From NCBI RefSeq assembly GCF_900107535.1, contig NZ_FNRA01000008.1, positions 124,001-188,000 on the forward strand: a stretch of DNA of 64,000 nucleotides, read 5' to 3'. Position 1 is the stretch's first letter. Every line of letters begins with the position of its first letter. Source of the DNA: Pedobacter hartonius (GTDB lineage Bacteria > Bacteroidota > Bacteroidia > Sphingobacteriales > Sphingobacteriaceae). The notes beneath the pieces are model-generated. The model saw only the letters and a program-made list of their open reading frames with translations. It searched no databases and was not told the origin of the DNA. The translations under genes and the position numbers were made by a program. Of the stretch, positions 27,370 through 36,799 are shown piece by piece.

Positions 27370-28701
27370 TTATTTTGCAGCTAAACCAGCTTCAGAGAGC
27401 AGAACCAGCAGCGATTGTTGAATCCCGATGTAACCTTTATCATTTAAAAACCACTCGTTGAGTGAATGTGCGTTGCCTGCTTTTCCGCCCTGACCGATGG
27501 TCATTGCCGGTACACCTTTTGAAAATGGGATGTTTGAATCTGTAGATGCCACACCCAGTTTCGGTGTTCCACCAAGATAAACTATTGAAGCCATCATGTG
27601 CTGAACTAACGGAATTGTTGCAGGGTTGCCTCCTGCAGGTCGGTCGCCGATCAGTTTGATAGCTACAGTCAGGTCCTTACCTGCTTTTTTCATCGCGTTT
27701 TCTTCTACAAGTGCTTTCTGTACCGCAGCCTGGAACAGGGCATCCATCGCATTTAACCGCTCAGGGTTTTCAGAACGCATATCTACTTCCATCCAGGATT
27801 CAAAAGGAATGGAATTGACTGAAGTACCGCCGCCGATGACGCCTACACTAAAAGTTACCCTTACGCCGGGTATTGCAGCATAAGCATTCCCGGTCTCATC
27901 CCAATAGTGCATGGCGCGGCCCAGGGCATTGTGCGGGTTGCCGATACCGAAGGCACCTGAAGAGTGCCCGCCCGGTCCTTTAAAAGTGACCCTGTAACGG
28001 TGAGAACCCAGTGCGCGGTGTACAATGCCTTCTGTTCCCGAGCCATCAATGGCGATGAAGGAATCAATTTTTCCGGGGCCTGCAGGGCTGAAAAGATTTT
28101 TAACACCCCTCAGGTCGCCCTGTCCTTCTTCACCGGTAGCACCCACAAATAAAACGTCGGCATCAGTCTGGATTCCCGTTTGTTTCATCACCTTCGCGAT
28201 CGTCAGCACAACAGCCAGCGACCGGGTATCATCTCCAACACCGGGAGCACACAGGGTATCCCCCCTGTACTTTACCGTCACATCGGTACCTTCAGGAAAA
28301 ACAGTATCCATATGGGCTTCCAGCACTACCCGTTTTTTGCGGGTACGGCCTTTACGCAGTGCCAGTACATTGCCGGCAGTATCTGTCCAAACAGAATCTA
28401 CTCCTGCGGCAGTGATCATTTCTAAAAACTTCGCTGCCCTTTTGGCCTCTTTATATGGAGGAGAAGGGATTTCGGTCAGCAGCACATGATTGCTCATGGT
28501 TTCCTTTTCCAGATCAACGATTTGCTGCATTGCTTTTTTTACCAGCGGCGCCGCAGCGATCTTTTTAATTTCTGCCGTATACTTTTTGTCTACAGGCACC
28601 GGGGCCGACTGATCGCTTACCTGTGCAGTTACCGTACCAGCACCTGCAGCCAGCAGCAGCACGAAAAGCGCTTTTGCAGCATTTTTTTTATTTATGACCA
28701 T
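27370..28701 (-). CDS. Exported M20-family dipeptidase/tripeptidase-like enzyme, copy 2
   Basis: 443 residues, signal peptide ending TVTAQ (about 1-27). H130 and D132 (LEAHMDTVFP), D157 (GVGDDTRS) and E191/E192 (TGEEGQGD) are kept. It is the first peptidase gene after the Sus-type lipoprotein gene, from which it is separated by a 106-base gap holding a long hairpin. Confidence 0.9.
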   Translation of the reverse strand: MVINKKNAAKALFVLLLAAGAGTVTAQVSDQSAPVPVDKKYTAEIKKIAAAPLVKKAMQQIVDLEKETMSNHVLLTEIPSPPYKEAKRAAKFLEMITAAGVDSVWTDTAGNVLALRKGRTRKKRVVLEAHMDTVFPEGTDVTVKYRGDTLCAPGVGDDTRSLAVVLTIAKVMKQTGIQTDADVLFVGATGEEGQGDLRGVKNLFSPAGPGKIDSFIAIDGSGTEGIVHRALGSHRYRVTFKGPGGHSSGAFGIGNPHNALGRAMHYWDETGNAYAAIPGVRVTFSVGVIGGGTSVNSIPFESWMEVDMRSENPERLNAMDALFQAAVQKALVEENAMKKAGKDLTVAIKLIGDRPAGGNPATIPLVQHMMASIVYLGGTPKLGVASTDSNIPFSKGVPAMTIGQGGKAGNAHSLNEWFLNDKGYIGIQQSLLVLLSEAGLAAK

Positions 28702-28747
28702 ATTAATTTCTATTTAAGTATTGGAATCCTATGCTCTTGCTGGATAT

Positions 28748-28800
28748 TTACATACATAGAGCGGATAACCGGTCAGAATGATCGGCTATCCGGTATGTAA
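28748..28800 (-). other. Long intercistronic stem-loop between lipoprotein and peptidase genes
   Basis: Minus strand: an outer stem of eight pairs (TTACATAC with GTATGTAA) and an inner stem of about thirteen positions (one wobble, one mismatch), a six-base bulge on the 3' side and a five-base loop. No T-run follows, so it is less likely a terminator and may be an RNA stability or processing element that separates expression of the transport genes from that of the peptidases (inference). Confidence 0.6.
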
Positions 28801-28807
28801 CGAGATG

Positions 28808-29431
28808 TTATTGACTTTTGAAGCGTACTCCTGTACGGGTCTCCCCGGGTTCTCCGCGCGACTCATCTGCAAGGTTGGCAAACCAGGCGGCAACGCGGCG
28901 GCCGTCAGACAGGTTCACTACAAACTTAAACAGGAAGTAATCGTTCACAGCAACGGAACTTAAACTCACCTTATTCAACGCAGCAAGTTCTGCCGCAGTA
29001 AAGGTATAAGTCTTTGGAAAAGTAGTTACCGTTTCGTACAGTACATCCGCCGTCCCGATATTCCCGGGAATAGGAAACTGAGCGATGTTGGGATACTGGT
29101 TACCCGGTGAAGAGATCACGATAGGGTAAGCAGGCACACTCGCTTCTGCCTTGTTGAAACTTCTGTACACCTCTATTGAGGTTATACTTGCGTAGCCAGA
29201 TCCTTCCCAGTTAAGGGTGAACGACATCCGCTCATCTGCAAGGTTAGCATCCTTCAGGTTGAAAAATGAAACTTTAGCATTCTGGCGGGTAGGTAATGCA
29301 GATATCGCAGTATCTATCTTCACAGTGGGAATTGCAGTGTAGGTATAGCCCTCCCATTCATAATGGGTCTTTTTACATGAACCTAATCCCAGCAAACAGA
29401 TGCATGATATGGACAGTATAAAATTTTTCAT
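28808..29431 (-). CDS. Sus-locus-associated lipoprotein of unknown function
   Basis: 207 residues. A lipoprotein signal ends at C19 (GLGSCKK). The rest is beta-rich with a possible Ig-like fold (SFTLNWEGSGYASI). I do not recognise a named family. It directly follows the SusD-like gene, where accessory surface lipoproteins that bind substrate are usually encoded, so a surface substrate-binding role is a reasonable inference. Confidence 0.75.
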   Translation of the reverse strand: MKNFILSISCICLLGLGSCKKTHYEWEGYTYTAIPTVKIDTAISALPTRQNAKVSFFNLKDANLADERMSFTLNWEGSGYASITSIEVYRSFNKAEASVPAYPIVISSPGNQYPNIAQFPIPGNIGTADVLYETVTTFPKTYTFTAAELAALNKVSLSSVAVNDYFLFKFVVNLSDGRRVAAWFANLADESRGEPGETRTGVRFKSQ

Positions 29432-29467
29432 AAATTCTTTTTATTTGGTAATAGTTTAATTAACTTT

Positions 29468-31060
29468 TTATTTATCCCAAAAAACAGGTGTTACCTGCTG
29501 TGCAACCTGTATTGCACCGGCATTGGCACCAAAAGAGGTATTTGCAGAAAGTTCCGTCTGAGAATAATAAAGGCGCAGCGGAAATGTACTCAACGGAGAT
29601 AAAAGATCACGCAGAACCGGTAAACCTGTTCTTCTGTAATCGTTATATGTTTCCATACCATTACCATAGGTGGCAATGTACTTCTGCGTCATCACCAGGT
29701 TCAGTTTCCCTGCAGGGGTAGCTGCATCATACTGTGCCAGTAGCTTGGCCACAAGACCTGTGATGCTTGCTGCCGGTATGGCCGTACCATTATTTGCAAC
29801 AGCAAATGCACTCACGCTGCTCAGGCTGGCTGTAACACCATCACTGAAATAAGCCCTTGCATCGTCACCCGTTGCCAGCGTTAAGGCGGCCTCAGCCCTG
29901 ATGAATTTCACCATTGCATTGGTGATGAAAGGAATCACACCTGCGCCTGTTCCATCAGTAACAGCGACTACCTTAGGCGTAGCAGTTGCGCCTGTATTGG
30001 TCAGGTATAAATTGGCTGCAGTCAGGTTGTTGATCGGACTGTTATCATAAAGCCCTCCCGCAGGATATACACCAAACTCAGCCCTGCGTGCCAAATCTGC
30101 AGGAGCAGCAGTACCGTCACCGGGGTTACGGCCATAGTAACCATTGCTGTTTGTTGAGTTGTTCAAACCCGCAGTTGCAGTTTGCCTGTAGATAAAATTT
30201 CTCAGACGCGGATCATCGTTGTTAAACAACAGGTCCATAAAGAACTGGTTCTGATAAAAGGTTTTGGCCGATTGGTATTCGACACGGTGCCATGGATGAC
30301 GGTTATTGGGGTTCTGCCCGGAACCAAACTTAAAGGTGAAATCCAGCGCATTGGTACTGATCAGCGATCCTGCAATCAGGGTTTTGATTGCTGTAGCCGA
30401 TCTCGCAGGGTCTACCAGTCTTATCTGGTTATACATCTTTAATTTCAGAGAGTTTGCCATGGCAATCCATGAAGCTTTTGTACCTGCGTAGAAAACGTCT
30501 GAAGTAGATGGTACCAACGTAGTAGTGGTAACCTTACCCGCATCTGCGATCCCGTCATCAATCATCAGCAATAGCTTCTCATAGATGGCATCTCCTTTTT
30601 CCAGTGGCGGACTGGTGGTTACAGCGCCGTTTTCAGCCTCTGAATAAGGAATATCACCCCACATGTCTACCATCAGGCTATACAGATAAGCTTTCTCAAA
30701 CTTAGCGATAGCCACATATCCCCATTGCTGTGAAGAAGTTCCTGTAGAGATGATGGACTCAAGGTCATTCAGTGTCTGACTGTAAAAGCCGTCCCAGGAG
30801 TTCGCATAATCTGTACCCTGCTGCTGGTAACGGCTGATCGAAGTTGACCACATGGTTTGCTGCATGATAGTGGATGTACCGCTGTTCAGCTGATACATGT
30901 TTCCTGCCATAGATATTTCTGTGGAGGGCAAAAGCAGCGTTAATTGTGCTGTGGTAGGATTGTTCGGATCCTGGTTGATGTCTACAAATTTCTTGCAGGC
31001 ACTACCTGTCAGCAATACACCGGCTAACAGAAACATATATTTTTTATTTCTCATTTTCAT
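29468..31060 (-). CDS. SusD/RagB-family surface lipoprotein
   Basis: 530 residues with lipidation Cys at residue 22 (LLTGSACKKF), then VDINQDPNNP, the start typical of the SusD-like group. TPR-like helices and the late MTQKYIATYGNGMETYNDYR block, common in SusD proteins, are present. Known: SusD closes over the SusC barrel as a lid and delivers ligand. It starts 36 bases after susC. Confidence 0.92.
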   Translation of the reverse strand: MKMRNKKYMFLLAGVLLTGSACKKFVDINQDPNNPTTAQLTLLLPSTEISMAGNMYQLNSGTSTIMQQTMWSTSISRYQQQGTDYANSWDGFYSQTLNDLESIISTGTSSQQWGYVAIAKFEKAYLYSLMVDMWGDIPYSEAENGAVTTSPPLEKGDAIYEKLLLMIDDGIADAGKVTTTTLVPSTSDVFYAGTKASWIAMANSLKLKMYNQIRLVDPARSATAIKTLIAGSLISTNALDFTFKFGSGQNPNNRHPWHRVEYQSAKTFYQNQFFMDLLFNNDDPRLRNFIYRQTATAGLNNSTNSNGYYGRNPGDGTAAPADLARRAEFGVYPAGGLYDNSPINNLTAANLYLTNTGATATPKVVAVTDGTGAGVIPFITNAMVKFIRAEAALTLATGDDARAYFSDGVTASLSSVSAFAVANNGTAIPAASITGLVAKLLAQYDAATPAGKLNLVMTQKYIATYGNGMETYNDYRRTGLPVLRDLLSPLSTFPLRLYYSQTELSANTSFGANAGAIQVAQQVTPVFWDK

Positions 31061-31096
31061 AATTCTACCTGATTTAAATACTTTAATTTCAATTCA

Positions 31097-34000
31097 TTAA
31101 AAGGTGAACCTGAGGTTAACGCCAAATCTTTTGGTTGTTGGCACAGAAAGGTTGTCATACCCTTGGGAGTTACCTGCACCCAATGAACTTACTTCAGGGT
31201 CAAAATTTGTGTATTTAGGGAAATTTGGTGCGTAATACCACAAGTTACGGCCGGTTACCGAAATCATGCCTGATCCGAACGGTGTTCCTTTCAGCATGCT
31301 TTTAGGGAACTGGAAGGCAAGGGATACTTCGCGCAGACGGAATACAGTAGCGTCAAAAATTGATCCTTCATCCACACCACCCGGGCCTATACCGCCGTTA
31401 AAGAACAGATCTTCATAAGAGATACCTACGTTATTAGGAATGGTATTCCCGTTTGCATCCAGGATAGGCTGCAGCGTTGCCGGGTTACCCAGTACTCCAG
31501 GAGATACCAAAACGCCTTCCCTGTTTTCCGTATCCCTGGTTACACCGCGGGATAACATTTGTCCGACAGTATTGGAATACAGATCGCCGCCCTTTTTGAG
31601 GTCGAACAATACAGAGAGAGAGAAATTCTTGTAAGTGAAGTTATTGGTAATACCCAGGATGTAATCAGGGTTAGGATTACCGATCGCTTTTAATGAACCG
31701 GACTGCAATGGTTTCCCGGTATTCGGATCGATCAGGATATCTCCTGCTGAATCACGTGCATAGGCAGTTCCGTAGATCAAACCGTAAGCCTTGCCCACCA
31801 TGTGTACACTGCTTGTTCCGGCTGCACCACCAAAAACGAACTGCTGGTACCCGCCAAGGTTGTTGATCAAGTTCCTGTTACGGGTAAATACTGTTGAAAT
31901 ATCCCAGCTAAATCCATTCGGGTTACGGAAAGGTGCCAGGTTCAGGGCAATCTCCACCCCTTTATTTGTAGCCTCACCCAGGTTTAAGATCTGGGTAGTG
32001 AAACCTGATGAGGGGGCTGCCGTTACCTCAAAGATCTGAGAAGTACTTTTCTTATTGTAATAAGTAACATCAAGGCCGATGCGGTTTTTAAAGAACTGCA
32101 GCTCTGTACCTACCTCAAGCTCTGTGATAAACTCAGGCTTCAGATTGGAATTGGTTAAGAGGTTGGCCAGTGTGGAAGAATTATAGGTACCATTTGAATT
32201 TGTGAACGGCGAGCCTATAGAACCCACACCGGTAGTAGCACCAAGCGGTGAATTTACCAGGTAGAATTCTGCTGTCTGGTAGGCGGTAGACTCATTACCT
32301 ACACGGGTGTAACCACCTCTGACTTTACCAAAGCTAAGGATCTTGTCATCCATCTTGAAGGCTTTCGTGAAGATGAAGGAACCATTTGCACCACCATAAA
32401 AATAACTTCTGTTGTTAGCCGGCAGTGTAGAAGAGATATCATTACGTCCAACTAAGTTTAAAGAGGCGTAGTCTTTATAGTCGAAGGTGATATCCGTAAA
32501 AAATGCATAGTAACGTTGTTTCAATAAGTTTCTGTTGTTGGTTAACTGGATAGGTGTTACAGAACTGGTGTTCGTGATTGTGTTCAGATCCGGCACAATA
32601 ATTCCGTCGCCGTAAAATGCTTTACGGTCTGTTAAACGCTGATTGATGTTATTACCCGCAATCCACCTTAAGGAGAGGTCGCTGGTTAGTTTTTTAGTAG
32701 CAGTAACTAAAAACGTGTTGTCCAGCTCCTGACGGTAGATGTCATCTGTGGCGATACTTCCGTTTGAATAAGATGAAGAACCTTTACCACGTACATTCAG
32801 TCTTCTGTCAGTATAGGCGTTGAAACCTGCAGTATTCTGGATGTTTAACCATGGCAGCGGATCAAATCCAAGCACAAGGTTACCATAATACCTGTCTACA
32901 TTGCTTGTGGAAACACTATGTACGGTAGACCAGTACGGGTTATCAAGCCCTGTATAATCATATACGTTACTTCCGTCAATAGGATTTTCGTAAGGGTTGC
33001 CAGTAAGGTCAAAACTTGTAGGTGTGTACATTAAAGCCGACATGATCGACCCGGTAGCACCTCCGATAGGTGGCGTTTTTTGTCCTGTAGTCACATAGTT
33101 CATGGAACCACTCACGTAGAACTTGTTATCCAGCTTCATATTTCCACTGATGTTGAACGAGGTACGGTTGATCGAATTTCCCGGAACAACACCTGTATTG
33201 TTCGTTCTTGAAAAACCTGCATTCAGGTTTCCTTTTTCGCTACCGGAAGAGATGGAAAGCGCATTTTCATAAACACTTCCTGTTCTGAAGAAATTCTTTG
33301 CATTTTCTTCAGCATAAGATCGGTAAGGGATCTGTATCGGTGTAACACCATCGGCCTGGTATAACTGCGGGAAAACTGCCGATGAGAACTGCCTTGTTAA
33401 CTGGGCAGGGATGGTAGCCCTGGTTGGCAGGATACTCTGAACACCCGGAAAAGGCTGTCCCCATGAACCATAAACCCCCTGGCGGTAATCGTTATTGGTT
33501 CCCTGTCCGTATTTGGTCTGGTATTCCGGAAGGCCGGAAACATTTTCAACCGAATAGGACGTATTATAGGTGATCTCAGTTCCTTTTCTGCTCATTTTCT
33601 TACCTGCTTTGGTAGTGATGATCACCGCACCATTGGCAGCTCTGGAACCATATAATGCCGCAGCAGCCGCACCTTTCAGTACCGTCATGCTCTGGATGTT
33701 ATTGGGATCAAGGTCAAACGCACGGTTGGTAACGCTTGAACCGCCGCTGCTCTGTCCACCTACATTTCCGAAACTGGAGTTGTCAAACGGAACACCATCT
33801 ACAACAAATAAGGGTTGGTTGTTACCATTCAGTGAAGAACTACCACGAATGTTGATATTGGTGGAACCACCGGCAACACCACCGGAAGAACCGATGTTCA
33901 CCCCTGCAACTTTACCGGTTAAGGCACGCAGCGGATCAGGCTCAGATTTCTGGGCCAGTTTGTCTGAACTCAGCGTGGAAACAGAATAGCCCAGCGTAGT

Positions 34001-34705
34001 TTTTTCCCGCTTGATACCCGCGGCCGTCACCACAACCTCACTCAGTGCATTTGAACTTTCGCTCAGCTGAACATTGATCACAGTATTTGCTTCTACCAGG
34101 ACTTCCTGAGTTTGAAAGCTCACATAAGTAAAGACCAGCACACTTTCGTTGTTTGGGATGCTGATCCTGTAATTTCCATCGGAGCCCGTGACAGTTCCTG
34201 TTTTTGTACCCTTAATGGACACACTCACGCCGGGAAATGGTTTGCCGTCAGCTTTTCCGGTGACCTTACCCGTGACAATGCGCTGCACGTTAGGCAGGAC
34301 CAGGCCGTTTGCAATCAGGCTATCGGCGAATGCGAGCTGGTTTTTTTTTAAAACGATATATTGACTGGCATTTACGGTATAATCAACATCGAGTGCTGTA
34401 AGCATCCCATTTAAAATATCGCCTAATTTTTCCTGGCTGGCATTTACACTTACCTTAGTGGTCAGCGGAATAATGGTTGAACTGTAAACAAATTTCACAT
34501 TTGCCTTATTCTGGATATTATGGAGTGCTGTTTCCAGCGTCACATTTTTTAAATTGATGGAAAGCCTTTTATTCAAAACACTCTCTGCGGAAACAGAATT
34601 GGCGAATAACACACCTGAGAGCATAAATAGCGAAATGATCTGTAAAACTGATACCCGCATGAGCTGAATAAAAAGAACCTTTCTGGTTTCCTTACATTTT
34701 TGCAT
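31097..34705 (-). CDS. SusC/RagA-family TonB-dependent transporter with N-terminal STN signalling domain
   Basis: 1202 residues from the ATG at 34705 (MQKCKETRK); an in-frame start at 34771 would add 22 residues and include half of an operator-like palindrome. Order: signal segment (about 15-42), STN domain (about 48-120; residues NLKNVTLETALHNIQ), a carboxypeptidase-regulatory-like domain (about 145-225; GKPFPGVSVSIKGT), plug (SEVVVTAAGIKREKTTLGYS, NINIRGSSSLNG, FVVDGVPFDN) and a 22-stranded barrel ending in NLRFTF. Known: an STN domain contacts FecR in the periplasm to trigger the ECF sigma. Here the neighbouring genes suggest peptides as cargo rather than glycans (inference). Confidence 0.94.
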   Translation of the reverse strand: MQKCKETRKVLFIQLMRVSVLQIISLFMLSGVLFANSVSAESVLNKRLSINLKNVTLETALHNIQNKANVKFVYSSTIIPLTTKVSVNASQEKLGDILNGMLTALDVDYTVNASQYIVLKKNQLAFADSLIANGLVLPNVQRIVTGKVTGKADGKPFPGVSVSIKGTKTGTVTGSDGNYRISIPNNESVLVFTYVSFQTQEVLVEANTVINVQLSESSNALSEVVVTAAGIKREKTTLGYSVSTLSSDKLAQKSEPDPLRALTGKVAGVNIGSSGGVAGGSTNINIRGSSSLNGNNQPLFVVDGVPFDNSSFGNVGGQSSGGSSVTNRAFDLDPNNIQSMTVLKGAAAAALYGSRAANGAVIITTKAGKKMSRKGTEITYNTSYSVENVSGLPEYQTKYGQGTNNDYRQGVYGSWGQPFPGVQSILPTRATIPAQLTRQFSSAVFPQLYQADGVTPIQIPYRSYAEENAKNFFRTGSVYENALSISSGSEKGNLNAGFSRTNNTGVVPGNSINRTSFNISGNMKLDNKFYVSGSMNYVTTGQKTPPIGGATGSIMSALMYTPTSFDLTGNPYENPIDGSNVYDYTGLDNPYWSTVHSVSTSNVDRYYGNLVLGFDPLPWLNIQNTAGFNAYTDRRLNVRGKGSSSYSNGSIATDDIYRQELDNTFLVTATKKLTSDLSLRWIAGNNINQRLTDRKAFYGDGIIVPDLNTITNTSSVTPIQLTNNRNLLKQRYYAFFTDITFDYKDYASLNLVGRNDISSTLPANNRSYFYGGANGSFIFTKAFKMDDKILSFGKVRGGYTRVGNESTAYQTAEFYLVNSPLGATTGVGSIGSPFTNSNGTYNSSTLANLLTNSNLKPEFITELEVGTELQFFKNRIGLDVTYYNKKSTSQIFEVTAAPSSGFTTQILNLGEATNKGVEIALNLAPFRNPNGFSWDISTVFTRNRNLINNLGGYQQFVFGGAAGTSSVHMVGKAYGLIYGTAYARDSAGDILIDPNTGKPLQSGSLKAIGNPNPDYILGITNNFTYKNFSLSVLFDLKKGGDLYSNTVGQMLSRGVTRDTENREGVLVSPGVLGNPATLQPILDANGNTIPNNVGISYEDLFFNGGIGPGGVDEGSIFDATVFRLREVSLAFQFPKSMLKGTPFGSGMISVTGRNLWYYAPNFPKYTNFDPEVSSLGAGNSQGYDNLSVPTTKRFGVNLRFTF

Positions 34706-34760
34706 ACATTTGTTTGATTTTTTGTTAATTTCCTGATTGAATGAGACAAAAAAGTCCCTT

Positions 34761-34777
34761 ACCCATATCATATGGGT
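34761..34777. promoter_or_regulatory. 17-base palindrome upstream of susC
   Basis: ACCCATAT and ATATGGGT form perfect eight-base arms around a single central base, 56 bases before the chosen susC start. Candidate operator or regulator-binding site; no known regulator can be assigned from sequence alone. Confidence 0.5.
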
Positions 34778-34808
34778 GATTCTTAATAAAAATTGAAGGG
34801 GAATTCTG

Positions 34809-34837
34809 TGGCAGAGGTGGCTTCAACACCTCTGCCA
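34809..34837 (-). terminator. Hairpin between fecR and susC
   Basis: An 11-base-pair perfect stem (TGGCAGAGGTG with CACCTCTGCCA) and a seven-base loop, 63 bases after the fecR stop. A T-rich stretch follows only about 20 bases later, so it may be a terminator for fecR or a leader structure of susC. Confidence 0.6.
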
Positions 34838-34899
34838 TCTGTAGAGAGAGTTTCTATTTTATCATAGGCTTTTCATTTAGTTAAGATCTCTGGTTAGGT

Positions 34900-35874
34900 T
34901 TAGTTGTCTTGTTTATCTGTTAATGTTACGGATTGTCCGTCGATGCGGAAGTCGGCGTTAAAAGCTTCGCTCATCATGCTTACTGTATTTAACAGGGACT
35001 GATCTGTAAAATCAGCGGTTATACGGTTACTGTTTAATTTCTTATTCTCTACTTTAATATCTATTTCAAATTTCTTTTCTATCCTTTGCAATACATCTTC
35101 AACGCGGGCGTCATTAAACTGCATGTTGTATTCTGTTCCCCTGGTGAGTGAAGCCACTTCAACCACAGGCTCGGCCTGTTTAACAATTGTTTTCTTAAGC
35201 TCCAGATAAACGGCTTTCTGATAGGGATGTAAAATAATTGCCTTCGAATTTGCTGAACTTAAAAAGACACGCCCGGTCAGCACCTTCACTTCTATTTTAT
35301 GGCTTGTATGTTTAATATTAAAACTGGTACCCAAAACACGGGTGCTTAAGCCTGCACAATGGATCACAAAAGGGTGGATATGATCTTTAGCGATTTCAAA
35401 GAGCGCTTCACCTTCGAGGTCTACATTGCGTAAAGTTCCTTTGAACTTTACAGGATAGCTGAGTTTACTTTCTCCTTTAAGCCATACAATACTGCCGTCC
35501 GACAAAATTGTCTTCGTGATCCCGCTGCCGGAATTAATGGCAGAAGCAAACTGCCGGATATTTAAAATTTCTTCAATCCTGGTATGAAAGATCAGCAATA
35601 AAGAACAGCATAAAATTACCGAGGCGGCGATTTTAAATGCAGGTCTGAGTTTCTGAAACAGAGACCGTTGTACTGCCTCAGGTTGTTTTATCCGTTCTTC
35701 CAGCACTTTAAAAATCCTTTCACCCCGCTCTTCCTGCTCCGGTGCCGTTAAGCGCTCGGAAGCAGTATGATCGGTAATATGCTGAAGCCACAATTCCACA
35801 TTGTTTCTTTCGTCAATGCTGAGCTGATTATTCAGATATTTTTCCAGTAATTTATCAAAGTCCTTATTCTGCAT
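34900..35874 (-). CDS. FecR-family anti-sigma/sigma regulator
   Basis: 324 residues. Cytoplasmic N-terminal region (1-80), one membrane helix (about 82-97), a periplasmic FecR domain (LSDGSIVWLKGESKLSYPV) and a C-terminal DUF4974 (about 240-320; FNDARVEDVLQRIEKKFEI). Known: FecR binds the ECF sigma at the inner face and the STN domain of the SusC-type transporter outside. Its cognate sigma gene would normally be next to it, but here lies 3.3 kb upstream beyond an inserted cassette. ACTGCA/TGCAGT arms (35882-35899) lie just before its start. Confidence 0.93.
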   Translation of the reverse strand: MQNKDFDKLLEKYLNNQLSIDERNNVELWLQHITDHTASERLTAPEQEERGERIFKVLEERIKQPEAVQRSLFQKLRPAFKIAASVILCCSLLLIFHTRIEEILNIRQFASAINSGSGITKTILSDGSIVWLKGESKLSYPVKFKGTLRNVDLEGEALFEIAKDHIHPFVIHCAGLSTRVLGTSFNIKHTSHKIEVKVLTGRVFLSSANSKAIILHPYQKAVYLELKKTIVKQAEPVVEVASLTRGTEYNMQFNDARVEDVLQRIEKKFEIDIKVENKKLNSNRITADFTDQSLLNTVSMMSEAFNADFRIDGQSVTLTDKQDN

Positions 35875-35881
35875 TCTTCGT

Positions 35882-35899
35882 ACTGCATATTATTGCAGT
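35882..35899. repeat. Short inverted repeat before fecR
   Basis: ACTGCA and TGCAGT arms separated by six bases lie 8-25 bases before the fecR ATG. It may be a regulatory site or a structure covering the ribosome-binding region. Confidence 0.35.
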
Positions 35900-35983
35900 T
35901 TATATATGTATGTCAATTCAAAAAGACATTACACCTATCCTATATTAATTTTTTAAAAAAAAATATCAGGAGAAAGCAAAAAC

Positions 35984-36006
35984 AAAAAAAACGGCCGGGG
36001 CCGTTT
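35984..36006 (-). terminator. Intrinsic terminator of the araC-MFS-SDR cassette
   Basis: Minus strand: AAACGGC, loop CCCG, GCCGTTT and a run of eight T residues, about 58 bases after the SDR stop. A clear terminator that isolates the cassette from fecR. Confidence 0.82.
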
Positions 36007-36063
36007 ATATACTGTGGTTGATAAAACATGGGGGGATTCATTTCTTGTTAAATCTCATCAGGT

Positions 36064-36795
36064 TCACCACCTGACTTCACCTTCTTCGCTAAAGAATTTT
36101 CCGGTAGCTCCTTCATCAGGAAGTGTAGCACATCTAACAATGGGTTTAGCTCCTTCTTCTATTGTTTTCGTTCCTTTATAATTGTTAAAGTCGGTAGCGG
36201 TATGGCCCGGTGTGACACTGTTCACTTTAAACTTTGAATTTCTAAGTTCATAGGCTAACGCTATAGTATAAGCGTTAACAGCAGATTTCGACGCGCCATA
36301 GACAGCGAAAAATGGTTTTACCGAATCATACTTAAACCAATTGGGATCACTGTTTTCTGTTAAAGAACCCACTTCACTGGAAACGTTCACTATTCTTGGA
36401 GATACTGATTTTTTTAAAAGGTCTAAGAATTGCTGCGTTACTTCTATGGTTCCAAATACATTGGTTTGAAACGCCCTTCTGTAGTTTTCAATACTGGTAA
36501 CCGATGGCTCTTGCGGCATATTACCAAGAATGCCTGCATTATTGATAAGTACATCTAACAATGTCGTTTTTCGCTCCATTTCTGCTCTTGCTTTTTTGAT
36601 CGAATTACTGTCAGAAATATCTATCTGCAAAAACTCAACATTGGAAAAACCAGAATTATTCAATGTCTTTACTGCTTTTTCTCCATTTTCTTTGTCCCTG
36701 CTTCCCAGGTACACAAAGTATCCTAATGCGGCCATTTGTTTTGCCGTCTCAAACCCAATTCCTTTATTGGCTCCTGTTATTAGAACTTTCTTCAT
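36064..36795 (-). CDS. Short-chain dehydrogenase/reductase (carbonyl-reductase-like)
   Basis: 243 residues from the ATG at 36795, chosen because the NAD(P)-binding motif TGANKGIG starts at residue 7; a longer frame would overlap the MFS gene. NNAG, the catalytic Ser (VNVSSEVGS) and YxxxK (YGASK) are present. The protein acts on an unknown carbonyl substrate. The start is 4 bases after the MFS stop, so the two are co-translated. Confidence 0.9.
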   Translation of the reverse strand: MKKVLITGANKGIGFETAKQMAALGYFVYLGSRDKENGEKAVKTLNNSGFSNVEFLQIDISDSNSIKKARAEMERKTTLLDVLINNAGILGNMPQEPSVTSIENYRRAFQTNVFGTIEVTQQFLDLLKKSVSPRIVNVSSEVGSLTENSDPNWFKYDSVKPFFAVYGASKSAVNAYTIALAYELRNSKFKVNSVTPGHTATDFNNYKGTKTIEEGAKPIVRCATLPDEGATGKFFSEEGEVRW

Positions 36796-36799
36796 TGTT

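Noticed and set aside
17418-34705. Polysaccharide utilisation locus
   Set aside because: SusC and SusD are present, but no glycoside hydrolase, lyase, esterase or sulfatase accompanies them; only peptidases do.
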